Shown: positions 8,901-20,509 of the stretch, one piece after another
Layout of the letters: the number at the start of each line of letters is the position of its first letter
Position numbering within the stretch: the stretch's first letter is position 1
Assembly: GCA_963837945.1 (NCBI GenBank)
Contig: CAWIQD010000009.1
Span: forward strand, 124,001 to 188,000
Direction of reading: 5' to 3'
Origin: CAVUBL01 sp963837945
GTDB taxonomy: Bacteria; Acidobacteriota; Thermoanaerobaculia; Multivoradales; DATKCC01
Length of the DNA stretch: 64,000 bases
Translations under genes and position numbers: made by a program
The notes under the pieces: generated by a model
The model's input: only the letters and a program-made list of their open reading frames with translations
Told to the model about the DNA's origin: nothing
Database searches by the model: none

Positions 8901-9647
8901 CCGGAGGCGGCCGACCGGGGAGAGGTCGCGATCGTCGCCGACCCGGTCTACGGCTCGGACGATCCACGGCTGAGGCAAGCGCTGGCGACGGCCGGGGGGC
9001 TGGACGGCGACGAGGCGGTGCGGGGGGGCGCTCCGTCGGAGGATCCTCCCCTGCCCGACTTCGGCCGCCTCTCCTTCGCCGACGAGGAGGCCGCGGCGAT
9101 CGCGAGCTTCGCCGATCCCGCCGAGACCTTCGAGGCCGAGGGCCTCGCCGCGTCGCGGGAAACGGTGCTCGGCGGCCGGCTCGCCGGGTTCCGCTACGTC
9201 CATTTCGCCACCCACGGGATCATCGACACCAGCCGGCCCCAGCTCTCGGGCCTGGTACTGTCCCTGGTGGACGCCGCCGGCAATCCCCGGGCGGACGGCT
9301 TCCTGCGGCTCCACGACATCTACGGCCTGCACCTCGACGCGGACCTCGTGGTGCTCTCCGCCTGCGACACCGCGCTCGGCCGGGAGGTCCGGGGAGAGGG
9401 CTTGCTCGGCTTGACCCGCGGCTTCATGTACGCCGGAGCCGAGCGGGTCGTGGCCAGTCTCTGGGCGGTGCAGGACCGCGCGACGGCCCGCCTGATGGAG
9501 CATTTCTACCGGGGCCTGATCGAAGAGGGCAAACCCGCCGCGGACGCCCTGCGCCAGGCTCAGATCGAGATCATGGACGAGCCCGGCCAGCAGCTCGACT
9601 TCCCCTACTACTGGGCCGGGTTCGTGCTCCAGGGCGATTGGAGATGA
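5934..9647 (+). pseudogene. TPR-CHAT protease-like protein, 5' half broken by about nine frame changes
   Basis: Predicted caspase-like peptidase with TPR repeats. The last 2 kb (from about 7660) is intact and carries the CHAT domain: LAVVSDGALQYVPMAALPD, the catalytic-His motif HFATHG (about 9210) and the catalytic-Cys motif VVLSACDTALG (about 9350). Upstream, a PPC-like domain (RGRLRPGETDTYSL ... EYLEVYLDQPLDRARL) and at least five TPR-like units can be read only by changing frame near 6268, 6409, 6483, 6670, 7128, 7310, 7440, 7568 and 7656. Codon-level sequence between breaks is well preserved, so indel errors or very recent decay are both possible. GTG 5934 has GGAGG 8 nt upstream but its frame closes after 31 codons. 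The stop overlaps the sigma-factor ATG. Confidence 0.75.
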
Positions 9648-10246
9648 GGCTGGTGGGAGACCGCGACGACCGGCCGGATCTGACCCGTGAGGGCCTCGAG
9701 CGCCTCCTGGGCCTCCTGGACCCCGAGCCGGCCCGGGCCGCCCGCCGCTTCGGTGAGCTCCGCCGCCGCCTGGAGCGCCTCTTCGAGTGGCGGGGAGCCC
9801 GTTTTCCAGAGGATCTGGCGGACGAGACCATCACGCGGGTCGCCCGGCGCCTCGAAGAGGGAGTCGAGATCCGGTCGGACGATCCCTTCCGCTACTTCTG
9901 CGGCGTCGCGCACCTGATCTACAAGGAGGTCCTGCGCGAGCGCAAGCGGGACCGCGCGCTCCAGGAACCGGGCGCCTGGCCGTCCCGGGAAGCGGAAGGC
10001 GAGGACGCCGGCGACCACCGGATGGAGTGGCTCAACGACTGTCTGGCGGCTCTCCCGCCCGAGAGCCGACGGCTGATCCTGAGCTATCACGAGGGCGAGC
10101 GGCGGGAACGGATCGAGAACCGGAAGGCGATCGCGGACCGCCTGGGCGTCCCCCTCAACGCGCTGCGCATCCGGGTCCACCGGATCCGATCCAGGATCGA
10201 GCGCTGCGTACGCCAGAGGAGGCTGGGCGAAGAGGAGGCGAAATAG
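9644..10246 (+). CDS. ECF-like RNA polymerase sigma factor
   Basis: A 200-residue sigma-70-family protein of the extracytoplasmic-function size class. Residues about 27-100 correspond to region 2 (ELRRRLERLFEWRGARFPED through FRYFCGVAHLIYKEVLRERK) and about 130-195 to region 4 (LAALPPESRRLILSYHEG, then a helix-turn-helix around AIADRLGVPLNALRIRVHRI). Its ATG overlaps the CHAT stop codon (ATGA), so translation is likely coupled. The next gene is a membrane anti-sigma-like protein. It probably directs transcription of its own locus or envelope/stress genes; the target is unknown. Confidence 0.8.
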   Translation: MRLVGDRDDRPDLTREGLERLLGLLDPEPARAARRFGELRRRLERLFEWRGARFPEDLADETITRVARRLEEGVEIRSDDPFRYFCGVAHLIYKEVLRERKRDRALQEPGAWPSREAEGEDAGDHRMEWLNDCLAALPPESRRLILSYHEGERRERIENRKAIADRLGVPLNALRIRVHRIRSRIERCVRQRRLGEEEAK

Positions 10247-10346
10247 TTTCGCACTCTGTGCCAATCTTAAGTGGAGCCGGGGGACGCCGGCTCCCGATCG
10301 GCGGGCGCGGAGCCCACCGGCTGGCGGGACCCCCAGGAGAGGTCCG

Positions 10347-11348
10347 ATGACCGAAACCGAACCCGATACCGACACGATCGCCCGCTACCTGCTCGGGCAG
10401 CTCCCGGAGGCCGACTCCGAGCGTCTGGAGGCCCGGCTGCTGGCCGAGCCGGGGCTGTTCGAGGCGGCGGAAGTCGTGGAGGACGAGCTGATCGACCGCT
10501 ACGCCCGCGGCGAGATGGACGCCGACCAGCGGGCGCGCTTCGAGAGCCACCTGCTGGGCGCCGAGCGAGTCCGCGAGCGGGTCGCCTTCGCCCGCGCCCT
10601 CGCCACCCGGGCCGGCGAGCACCGGCAGGCGCCGGCCGCCGCCGGAGCGAGGGTGCTCCCGCACCGCGGGCGCTTCGGGCGAGGCTCGGTCCGGCTCGCC
10701 TGGGCGGCCGTGCTGATCTTCGCCATCGCCAGCGGCTGGATGGCGTGGCGGACCCTCGAGCTCCGCTCCGAGGTCGCCCGCCTGGGCAGCGAGCTGACCG
10801 CCTCGCGCACGGCGACGGAGCGGGCCCGCGGCCGCGCCGACGACCTGGAGCATGCCGCCGCCCGGGCGACGACTCAGAGGCAAGACCTCCGGGAGCAGCT
10901 GGCCGCCGAGCACGCGAGCTCCCAGGAGCGGATCGCCGAGCTCGAGAAACGCCAGCTCTCGGGCGGCGAGCTGCGCGTTCGCCGGCCGGTCGACAAGGGC
11001 AAGAAGGTCGAGAGCGCACTGCCGCAGGTGAGCCTGCTTCTCGGCTTGACCCGCCGCGGGGAAGGGGACGCGGACGTCCTTCGGCTCGGCGCCGCCCGCC
11101 GCGTCGAGCTCGATCTCGACCTCGGAGGGCAGCGCCCGTCGGCGCCGGTCACCGCGACGGTGAGTCGCCAGGGCGAGCCGGTCTGGAGCGCGCCCGATCT
11201 GGCGGTCGAGAGCGTCGACGGCGAGACGGTGGTCCGCCTGGACCTGCCGCGCGAGAGCCTGAGCGAAGGTCGCTATCGGGTCGAGCTCCGTTCCGCCGGA
11301 ACGGCGGGACACCTCCTGGGTTCGTACGAGCTCCAAGTACGTCCCTGA
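10347..11348 (+). CDS. Single-pass membrane anti-sigma-like protein with coiled coil
   Basis: A 333-residue protein. The N-terminus (about 10-90: IARYLLGQLPEADSERLEA, VVEDELIDRYARGEM, RFESHLLG) matches anti-sigma-type cytoplasmic domains common in Acidobacteriota, though without a clear HC2 zinc motif. One TM helix lies near 113-132 (LAWAAVLIFAIASGWMAW), followed by a Glu/Arg-rich coiled coil (about 135-200) and a beta-rich C-terminal domain probably outside the membrane (about 220-333). Position 100 bp after the sigma factor suggests it binds and silences that factor and is the likely link to the CHAT protease. Partner assignments are inference. Confidence 0.7.
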   Translation: MTETEPDTDTIARYLLGQLPEADSERLEARLLAEPGLFEAAEVVEDELIDRYARGEMDADQRARFESHLLGAERVRERVAFARALATRAGEHRQAPAAAGARVLPHRGRFGRGSVRLAWAAVLIFAIASGWMAWRTLELRSEVARLGSELTASRTATERARGRADDLEHAAARATTQRQDLREQLAAEHASSQERIAELEKRQLSGGELRVRRPVDKGKKVESALPQVSLLLGLTRRGEGDADVLRLGAARRVELDLDLGGQRPSAPVTATVSRQGEPVWSAPDLAVESVDGETVVRLDLPRESLSEGRYRVELRSAGTAGHLLGSYELQVRP

Positions 11349-11410
11349 GAGCGCTCTCGCTCCTCGCTCCCGGGGCTCCCGGCTCCTCTCGGGAAGAATC
11401 ATCTCTCCAT

Positions 11411-11439
11411 TTGACATCTCGGGGTAGAAATGTGAGAAA
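11411..11439 (+). promoter_or_regulatory. Possible promoter of the small Thr/Gly-rich gene
   Basis: TTGACA at 11411-11416, then 17 nt, then GAGAAA at 11434-11439 inside the locally AT-rich stretch TGAGAAAATGG. The -35 is perfect, the -10 weak, so an alternative sigma factor (for example the adjacent ECF-like one) is possible. Confidence 0.4.
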
Positions 11440-11477
11440 ATGGCCTCGTACTCGGCAACTCGACTGAGGAGGTCATG

Positions 11478-11615
11478 ATGTCTACGGATACTGCCCCTGG
11501 AACGAAGAAGGACCCCAAGACGCCCACGACCGAGACGGCGACGACCTCGGGCACCGGCGGGACCGGCGGCACGTCGACGGATACGCCCGGAGGCGCCACC
11601 CCGTCGGGCGGCTAG
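11478..11615 (+). CDS. Small Thr/Gly-rich peptide (45 aa)
   Basis: Encodes a 45-residue low-complexity peptide: a short polar N-terminus with KKDPK, then runs of Thr and Gly (TSGTGGTGGTSTDT) ending in SGG. AGGAGG at 11467-11472 lies 5 nt before ATG 11478; the ATG at 11475 is too close. A TTGACA-containing promoter lies upstream, so it may be its own transcript. No hydrophobic segment, hence not a typical signal peptide or TM protein. It is last in the CHAT-sigma-anti-sigma cluster on the same strand. No family recognised; a protease substrate or unstructured modified peptide is speculation. Confidence 0.6.
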   Translation: MSTDTAPGTKKDPKTPTTETATTSGTGGTGGTSTDTPGGATPSGG

Positions 11616-11681
11616 TCCGGGCCGCTCGGGCAGGTCGCCGAGCGGGGTTCGAGCCGACCTATCGTCTTTTGTGAAATCTCT

Positions 11682-13079
<1,398 letters not shown>

Positions 13080-13138
13080 GCTGTCCCTCCGGGGCGATGG
13101 TTCCATGGGGTGGGGATCGCAGTCCGGCGCGGGCGTCC

Positions 13139-16374
<3,236 letters not shown>

Positions 16375-16382
16375 CGGCGGCG

Positions 16383-16388
16383 AGTCTA
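16383..16388 (-). promoter_or_regulatory. -10-like box of carB (leaderless type)
   Basis: Minus-strand TAGACT ends 8 nt before the carB ATG. Confidence 0.4.
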
Positions 16389-16427
16389 CCCCGCGGGCGG
16401 CCTGCGCTGCGTGCGTCCGGACGGTCC

Positions 16428-16433
16428 TATACT
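16428..16433 (+). promoter_or_regulatory. -10 box of the NDH-2-like gene (leaderless type)
   Basis: TATACT, near-consensus, ends 9 nt before the ATG at 16443; the -35 region is GC-rich and weak. Confidence 0.5.
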
Positions 16434-16442
16434 CCGAGCGGC

Positions 16443-17576
16443 ATGCCTCCTCGCCTCCTGTTGGTGGGAGCCGGACACGCCCACCTGGAGATCCTCCGCC
16501 GGCTGGGCTCGTCCGCCCATCCACCGGTCCATCCGATCCTCGTCTCGGAGACCAAGCGCCAGCTCTACTCCGGGATGGTCCCGGGCTACCTCTACGGGGC
16601 CTATCGCGAGGCGGAGGTGACGGCGGAGCTCGCGCCGCTCGTCGCCCGCGCGGGCGGCGAGACCGTCCGGGCGCAGGCTCGCGGCCTCGACCCAAAACGC
16701 CGGCGGGTGGTCCTGGCCGGCGGGCGGGAGCTCGAGTACGACCGCGTCTCCTTCAACGTCGGCTCCCGGATCGCCGGCGAGGACGTTCCGGGCGTGCGCG
16801 AGCACGCCGCCCTGATCAAGCCGATCGAGCGCGCGGTCGAGGTCCGCCGCCGGATCGAGGAGCTCGCCGGCCGCGCCGCGGGAACCGCCCACGCGGTGGT
16901 CGTGGGGGCGGGAGCCGCGGGCATCGAGGTGGCCTGCGCCCTGGCGACGGCGCTCGACCGGCGGGGCGTCGAGCGGCGCGTGGTGGTGGTCGAGGCCGGG
17001 CCGGACATCCTGGCGGGCTACTCCCGGCGCTTCCGCGACGCGGCGCGGAAGGTGCTCGCCGGGCGGCGGATCGAGCTCTCGACCCGCAGCCGGGTGGCGG
17101 CGGTCCGAGCCGACGAGGTCGAGCTGGCGGACGGCTCGCGCGTCGCCTCGGAGCTCACGGTGTGGCTCGCCGGCGCCGCCGCGCCGCCGCTCTTCCAGGG
17201 CTCGGGCCTGGCGCTCGATGCGCGAGGGTTCCTCCTGGTCGACCGGTGGTTGCGCGCACCCGCCGCGCCGGAGGTCTTCGGCGCCGGGGATTGCGCCACT
17301 CTCATCGAGCGCCCCGAGACGCCCAAGGCGGGCGTCTACGCGGTCAAGCAGGCGCCGGTCCTGTGGCGGAGCCTGATGGCTTCCCTGGGAGCTTCGGGGA
17401 AGCGGCCCGGATACGAGCCGCAGCAGGGGTTCCTCTCGATCCTCAACACCGCCGACGGCAAGGCGCTGCTGCGCTACGAGGGGGTGGTCTCCCACAGCCG
17501 GTGGGCCTGGTGGCTCAAGGACCGGATCGACCGGCGCTTCCTCGCCCGCTACCAGATCCGCACGGCCGGCCGCTGA
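16443..17576 (+). CDS. FAD-dependent pyridine nucleotide-disulfide oxidoreductase (NDH-2 / SelD-associated type)
   Basis: A 377-residue flavoprotein. The N-terminal dinucleotide-binding fold begins LLLVGAGHAHLEILRRLG, a GHAH variant of GxGxxG typical of the NADH-dehydrogenase-like family often fused to or beside selenide,water dikinase. The second Rossmann motif is VVVGAGAAGIEVACAL (about 155-170), and the FAD-binding C-terminal motif is PEVFGAGDCATL (about 277-288). No TM segment, so at most membrane-associated. It probably oxidises NAD(P)H with a quinone or other acceptor. No selD is visible nearby. Convergent with the peroxiredoxin gene 9 bp downstream. Confidence 0.8.
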   Translation: MPPRLLLVGAGHAHLEILRRLGSSAHPPVHPILVSETKRQLYSGMVPGYLYGAYREAEVTAELAPLVARAGGETVRAQARGLDPKRRRVVLAGGRELEYDRVSFNVGSRIAGEDVPGVREHAALIKPIERAVEVRRRIEELAGRAAGTAHAVVVGAGAAGIEVACALATALDRRGVERRVVVVEAGPDILAGYSRRFRDAARKVLAGRRIELSTRSRVAAVRADEVELADGSRVASELTVWLAGAAAPPLFQGSGLALDARGFLLVDRWLRAPAAPEVFGAGDCATLIERPETPKAGVYAVKQAPVLWRSLMASLGASGKRPGYEPQQGFLSILNTADGKALLRYEGVVSHSRWAWWLKDRIDRRFLARYQIRTAGR

Positions 17577-17585
17577 GGAGCCCGC

Positions 17586-18156
17586 TCAGCGCCCGCCGGA
17601 CGGCGCCTTCCGAGCCTCCTGCCACTTCTCCACGGCCGCCAGGGTGTTGGCCACGTGCTGGTCCGGGCTCAGGTCCGTGTAGACGTAGAGGATGGTGCCG
17701 TCGGGAGCGATGACGTAGGAGGTGCGGTTGGCGTACTCGGCATGGGTCGGGAGCACGGCGTCGTACGCCTTGGTGACGGCCTGGTCCGGATCGGCGGCGA
17801 CCGGGAACTTGCTCCGGCAGTCGCTGACCGAGAACTTCCGGAGCGTGTCGATGTCGTCGTGGGACACGCCGATCACCGTGGCGCCGAGGGCGTGGAACCG
17901 GTCGATCGCCTCGGCGAACTCGTGCGCCTCGATGGTGCAGCCCTTGGTGAAGGCGGCCGGGTAGAAGTAGAGGACGACCGGCCCCTTCTCGAGCTCGTCG
18001 GCCAGGGAGTACGAGAACTGGTTGCCGCCCAGCGACGCCTGGGCCGTGAACATCGGCGCCTTGTCGCCGACCGCCAGGCTCGCGGACGCGGGTGCGGCGG
18101 CCACCGCGAGGAAGGCCGGCGAGCAGGACAGGGAGTACAGCGGTGTGACGGAGCAT
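17586..18156 (-). CDS. Exported peroxiredoxin (AhpC/TSA, PrxQ-like), frameshift in signal peptide
   Basis: Thiol peroxidase reducing H2O2 or organic peroxides. The mature domain starts SLAVGDKAPMFTAQASLGG and has the peroxidatic Cys in AFTKGCTIEAHEF, with a further Cys in SDCRSKFPVAAD. The resolving Cys five residues after the peroxidatic one, usual for PrxQ, is missing. The natural start is ATG 18156 (GGAGG 6 nt upstream), encoding MLRHTAVLPVLL; the rest of the signal peptide (AFLAVAAAPASA) is one base out of frame, so an indel lies around 18122-18145. It should act outside the cytoplasm. Next to a flavoprotein, it may belong to a redox-protection group. Confidence 0.8.
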
Positions 18157-18320
18157 CTCGACCTCCGGGAAAGGGGTGGCGGGCGCCGTTGCGGTAGCCG
18201 GGACGAAGGATGCCCGGGAGGACTCGCCTCCCGGGCAGGATATCGATCCCGGCGATCGACCACAACTGGGGGCCCCCCCTTCCCCCTCCGACGCCAAGGA
18301 GGATCAGGTCGGGAGGGGGC

Positions 18321-18507
18321 GTCCCCTTCCCCCCTCGGGGGAGGGAAGGGGATCGAGGGGATGCGGGGGGGACCCGATCAACCGTCCCCTTCCCCCCTCG
18401 GGGGAGGGAAGGGGATCGAGGGGATGCGGGGGGGACCCGATCAACCGTCCCCTTCCCCCCCGTGGGGAGGGAAGGGGAGCGAGGGGATGCGGGGGGGACC
18501 CGATCAG
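18321..18507. repeat. Three tandem 63-bp hairpin repeats (CCCTC/GAGGG family, locus b)
   Basis: Copies start at 18321, 18384 and 18447, a period of exactly 63 bp. Each has CCCCTTCCC paired with GGGAAGGGG around a CCCTCGGGGGA loop, then GATCGAGGGGATGCGG and GACCCGATCA. The third copy varies in the loop (CGTGGGGA). The last GATCA contains the stop codon of the barrel gene (TGA at 18506-18504). The hairpins may act as terminators or mRNA stabilisers. Confidence 0.9.
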
Positions 18508-19607
18508 AACCGGTGCCACCAGCCCAGCAAGTACAAGTAGTCGGCGAAGGCCGCGTCGCCGTGGGTCCCCGACTCGAGATCGGGCACGCTTCGTTGCCGG
18601 TTGCGCTGGATCGCGTAGGGCACCGCGAGCGACAGGGTGTCGGCGCCGTGGGTCCAGGTGACCGACGGCTCGAGCGAGACCGCGTAGCCCGGGCGGCGGA
18701 ACCCCTCGCTCGACCCGAGCAGGTCGTGCACCGGCACGCCCTCGAGCCGGCCGCCCAGCCCCACCGAGATGCCGCGCCAGCTGGGCGGGGCGATCAGCAG
18801 GCCGGCCCGCACCAGGTACTGGTCGGCGACCGACATGACCGCCTCCGCCGGACGGCTGCGGAAGGTGTCGACGCCGTTGGTGCCCGACGGGTTGACCAGG
18901 TAGGCGCCGGCACCGTAGGCCGTGAGGTTCTGCCAGCTCGTGAGCTGGCGGTAGCCGCTCAGGTCGACGATCGCTCCGAAGCCGCCGTCTCCCGGCTGGA
19001 TCGACTGGTCGTTGACCTCCAAGGTGGGCACGCGCTCGCCGTTCTCGTCGAGCCGGTCGCGCGCGTCGACCACGTTGTCGGCTCCGGTCGGCAGCTTGAT
19101 GCCCAGGCCGATCGAGACGTTGCCGCGGTGCGCGGCCGCCGGGTCCCAGAGCAGGTGGCGGCCGATGATCGTCACGTCGCTCAGGCCGCGCGACTGCACC
19201 TCGGTCCGGCCGACGACCTCCCGGTTCGCGTCCCGGAGGGCGTACGAGCGGGTCGCCATCAGGTAGGGGATCGTCACCGTCAGGCTGTTGCGCGGGCTGA
19301 AGTTGTACCGGACCCCCAGCTCGGTCAGGTAGATGTGGTTGATGACGTTGCTGTCCTCCGCCACCCGGTTCGGCTGCTCCACGGTGCCGACGAAATGCCG
19401 GAACGAGTGCTGGTACCGCCAGGTCCACGAGACCTCCCACTTCTGTTCACCACCTTGCAGCTGGTCGACCACGCCAAGCACGGGCGCGTCCATGCGGGCG
19501 GCGACTCAGCCCTGGGCCCAGGCGTGGCGGGGAACGGCGAGCGCGAGGGCGAGGACGGCCGAGGCGGCCAGGAGGGTCGTGCCACGACGCGAGACAGGTC
19601 GATGCAT
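18504..19607 (-). CDS. Outer-membrane beta-barrel protein, in-frame TGA after the signal peptide
   Basis: Predicted outer-membrane barrel resembling MetA-pathway/transporter-like barrels. From 19493 it has alternating amphipathic strands (SWTWRYQHSFRHFVGTV, LGVRYNFSPRNSLTVTIPYL, VSIGLGIKLPTGADN) and ends in an aromatic residue (YLLGWWHRF), the usual barrel C-terminus. Upstream in the same frame is a complete Sec signal peptide starting at ATG 19607 (AAGGAG 9 nt upstream; TTLLAASAVLALALAVPRHA then WAQ). Signal and barrel are separated by a TGA codon at 19508-19506 and four codons. Nonsense mutation or base error is more likely than two genes. Substrate unknown. Confidence 0.7.
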
Positions 19608-19791
19608 GAAACAGGCTCCTTGAGCAGAGGTTCGGGGTGGTCGGCGCGGGAGAAGAGCAAGTGCCGAGCCAGCCCGCGAGAAGCCGCAAACCGCTGGAAT
19701 TCAAGGGTCGAGCGCGTGGCGCCGAGGCGCCCTGACCATAGGGCCTACGGAGTCGGGCGTCGGTTTTATGAAGTGGGCGGCGCCCGGAGTC

Positions 19792-20034
19792 TCAGGCCGG
19801 CAGCCCCTCCGCCGGGAGCCGCTCGTAACCTCGGCAGGCGACGACCGGCAGGCGGGGGTAGCGGGGAAAGGCGGGATCCCGCTCGGCCATGCCGCAGCGC
19901 AGGAAGACGCTCGAGCGCGAAGCGAGGACCGACGCGTGCCGGCAGCTGGCGCACAGGCCGGGCGGGCCGCCGAGGCGGGCGAGGTCGCGCTCGGCCGGGC
20001 GCCGGCCGGACATTGGATCGGCGGCGGAGGCCAT
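19792..20034 (-). CDS. Small four-cysteine protein
   Basis: An 80-residue soluble protein with a GLCASCRHA motif, an isolated Cys in SVFLRCGMAE, and a C-terminal block FPRYPRLPVVACRGYERLP. Short proteins with this CxxC, C, C arrangement and the YPRLPV...CxGYE block are common hypothetical proteins in Acidobacteriota and Actinobacteria; a small zinc-binding fold is likely. Minus-strand TAGGTT ends 6 nt before ATG 20034, supporting this start over the ATG at 20013. Function unknown. Confidence 0.65.
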   Translation of the reverse strand: MASAADPMSGRRPAERDLARLGGPPGLCASCRHASVLASRSSVFLRCGMAERDPAFPRYPRLPVVACRGYERLPAEGLPA

Positions 20035-20289
20035 GCGGAGAACCTATCAGGCGGTCCGTAGGAGGCGCTCGCCGGGGCCGCGAGCGGACGCAATCGGGAT
20101 CCGCATCAACCATTCTCTGAGCGAATCCGTATAATTCTATGAAAGCGGTGGCGACGCCTCGGCGCCGCCACTCCTTCCGGGCCTCCCGGGGCCGCATTCG
20201 CGGTCTCGCTCCGGAGACCCACGGCGGAGTGATCCGCCCTCGCCACGAAGCCAACCGCCCGCGGTCACCGGCCGCGGGGATCCCCTCAC

Positions 20290-20318
20290 GGGGGGCCGGT
20301 GAAGCTCACCGGCCCCCC
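20290..20318. other. Strong 13-bp perfect hairpin in a divergent intergenic region
   Basis: GGGGGGCCGGTGA (20290-20302), loop AGC, TCACCGGCCCCCC (20306-20318): a perfect stem with a 3-nt loop. It lies between divergently transcribed genes, where a terminator would not be needed, and is followed by ACACACCTAATAGG rather than a T-run. Confidence 0.7.
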
Positions 20319-20324
20319 ACACAC

Positions 20325-20460
20325 CTAATAGGTCCCCCCTCGATCCCCTCGATCCCCTTCTCACCCCCGAGGGGAGAAGGGGACGCCCCCGCCCGGTCCC
20401 CCCTCGATCCCCTCGATCCCCTCGATCCCCTCGATCCCCTTCTCACCCCCTCCGGGTCTT
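20325..20460. repeat. CCCTC/GAGGG repeat locus c with tandem 9-bp units
   Basis: Contains CCCCTTCTC paired with GAGAAGGGG, then a run of tandem 9-bp units of sequence CGATCCCCT (at least four in a row near 20405-20445). With the hairpin at 20290 this fills most of the 475-bp gap 20035-20509; no gene is visible there. Confidence 0.7.
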
Positions 20461-20495
20461 CCCGGAGGCTGGAGATCGACGGGGGGCGCAGACGC

Positions 20496-20501
20496 TACAC
20501 T
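20496..20501 (+). promoter_or_regulatory. -10-like box of the NUDIX-MBL gene (leaderless type)
   Basis: TACACT ends 8 nt before ATG 20510; no Shine-Dalgarno is present. Confidence 0.45.
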
Positions 20502-20509
20502 CTGGCCCC

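Noticed and set aside
7284..9503. Minus-strand open frame opposite the CHAT gene
   Set aside because: No recognisable motif and residue bias of an antisense shadow; the plus strand carries the CHAT His/Cys motifs.
18321..18507. Possible CRISPR array (three regularly spaced repeats)
   Set aside because: The copies are contiguous 63-bp tandem repeats with no variable spacers and no cas genes.
18210..20120. Plus-strand open frame through the 63-bp repeats and the barrel gene
   Set aside because: The protein reads the repeat three times (FPPRGREGDRGDAGG) and then antisense of the barrel gene; barrel strands and signal peptide support the minus strand.
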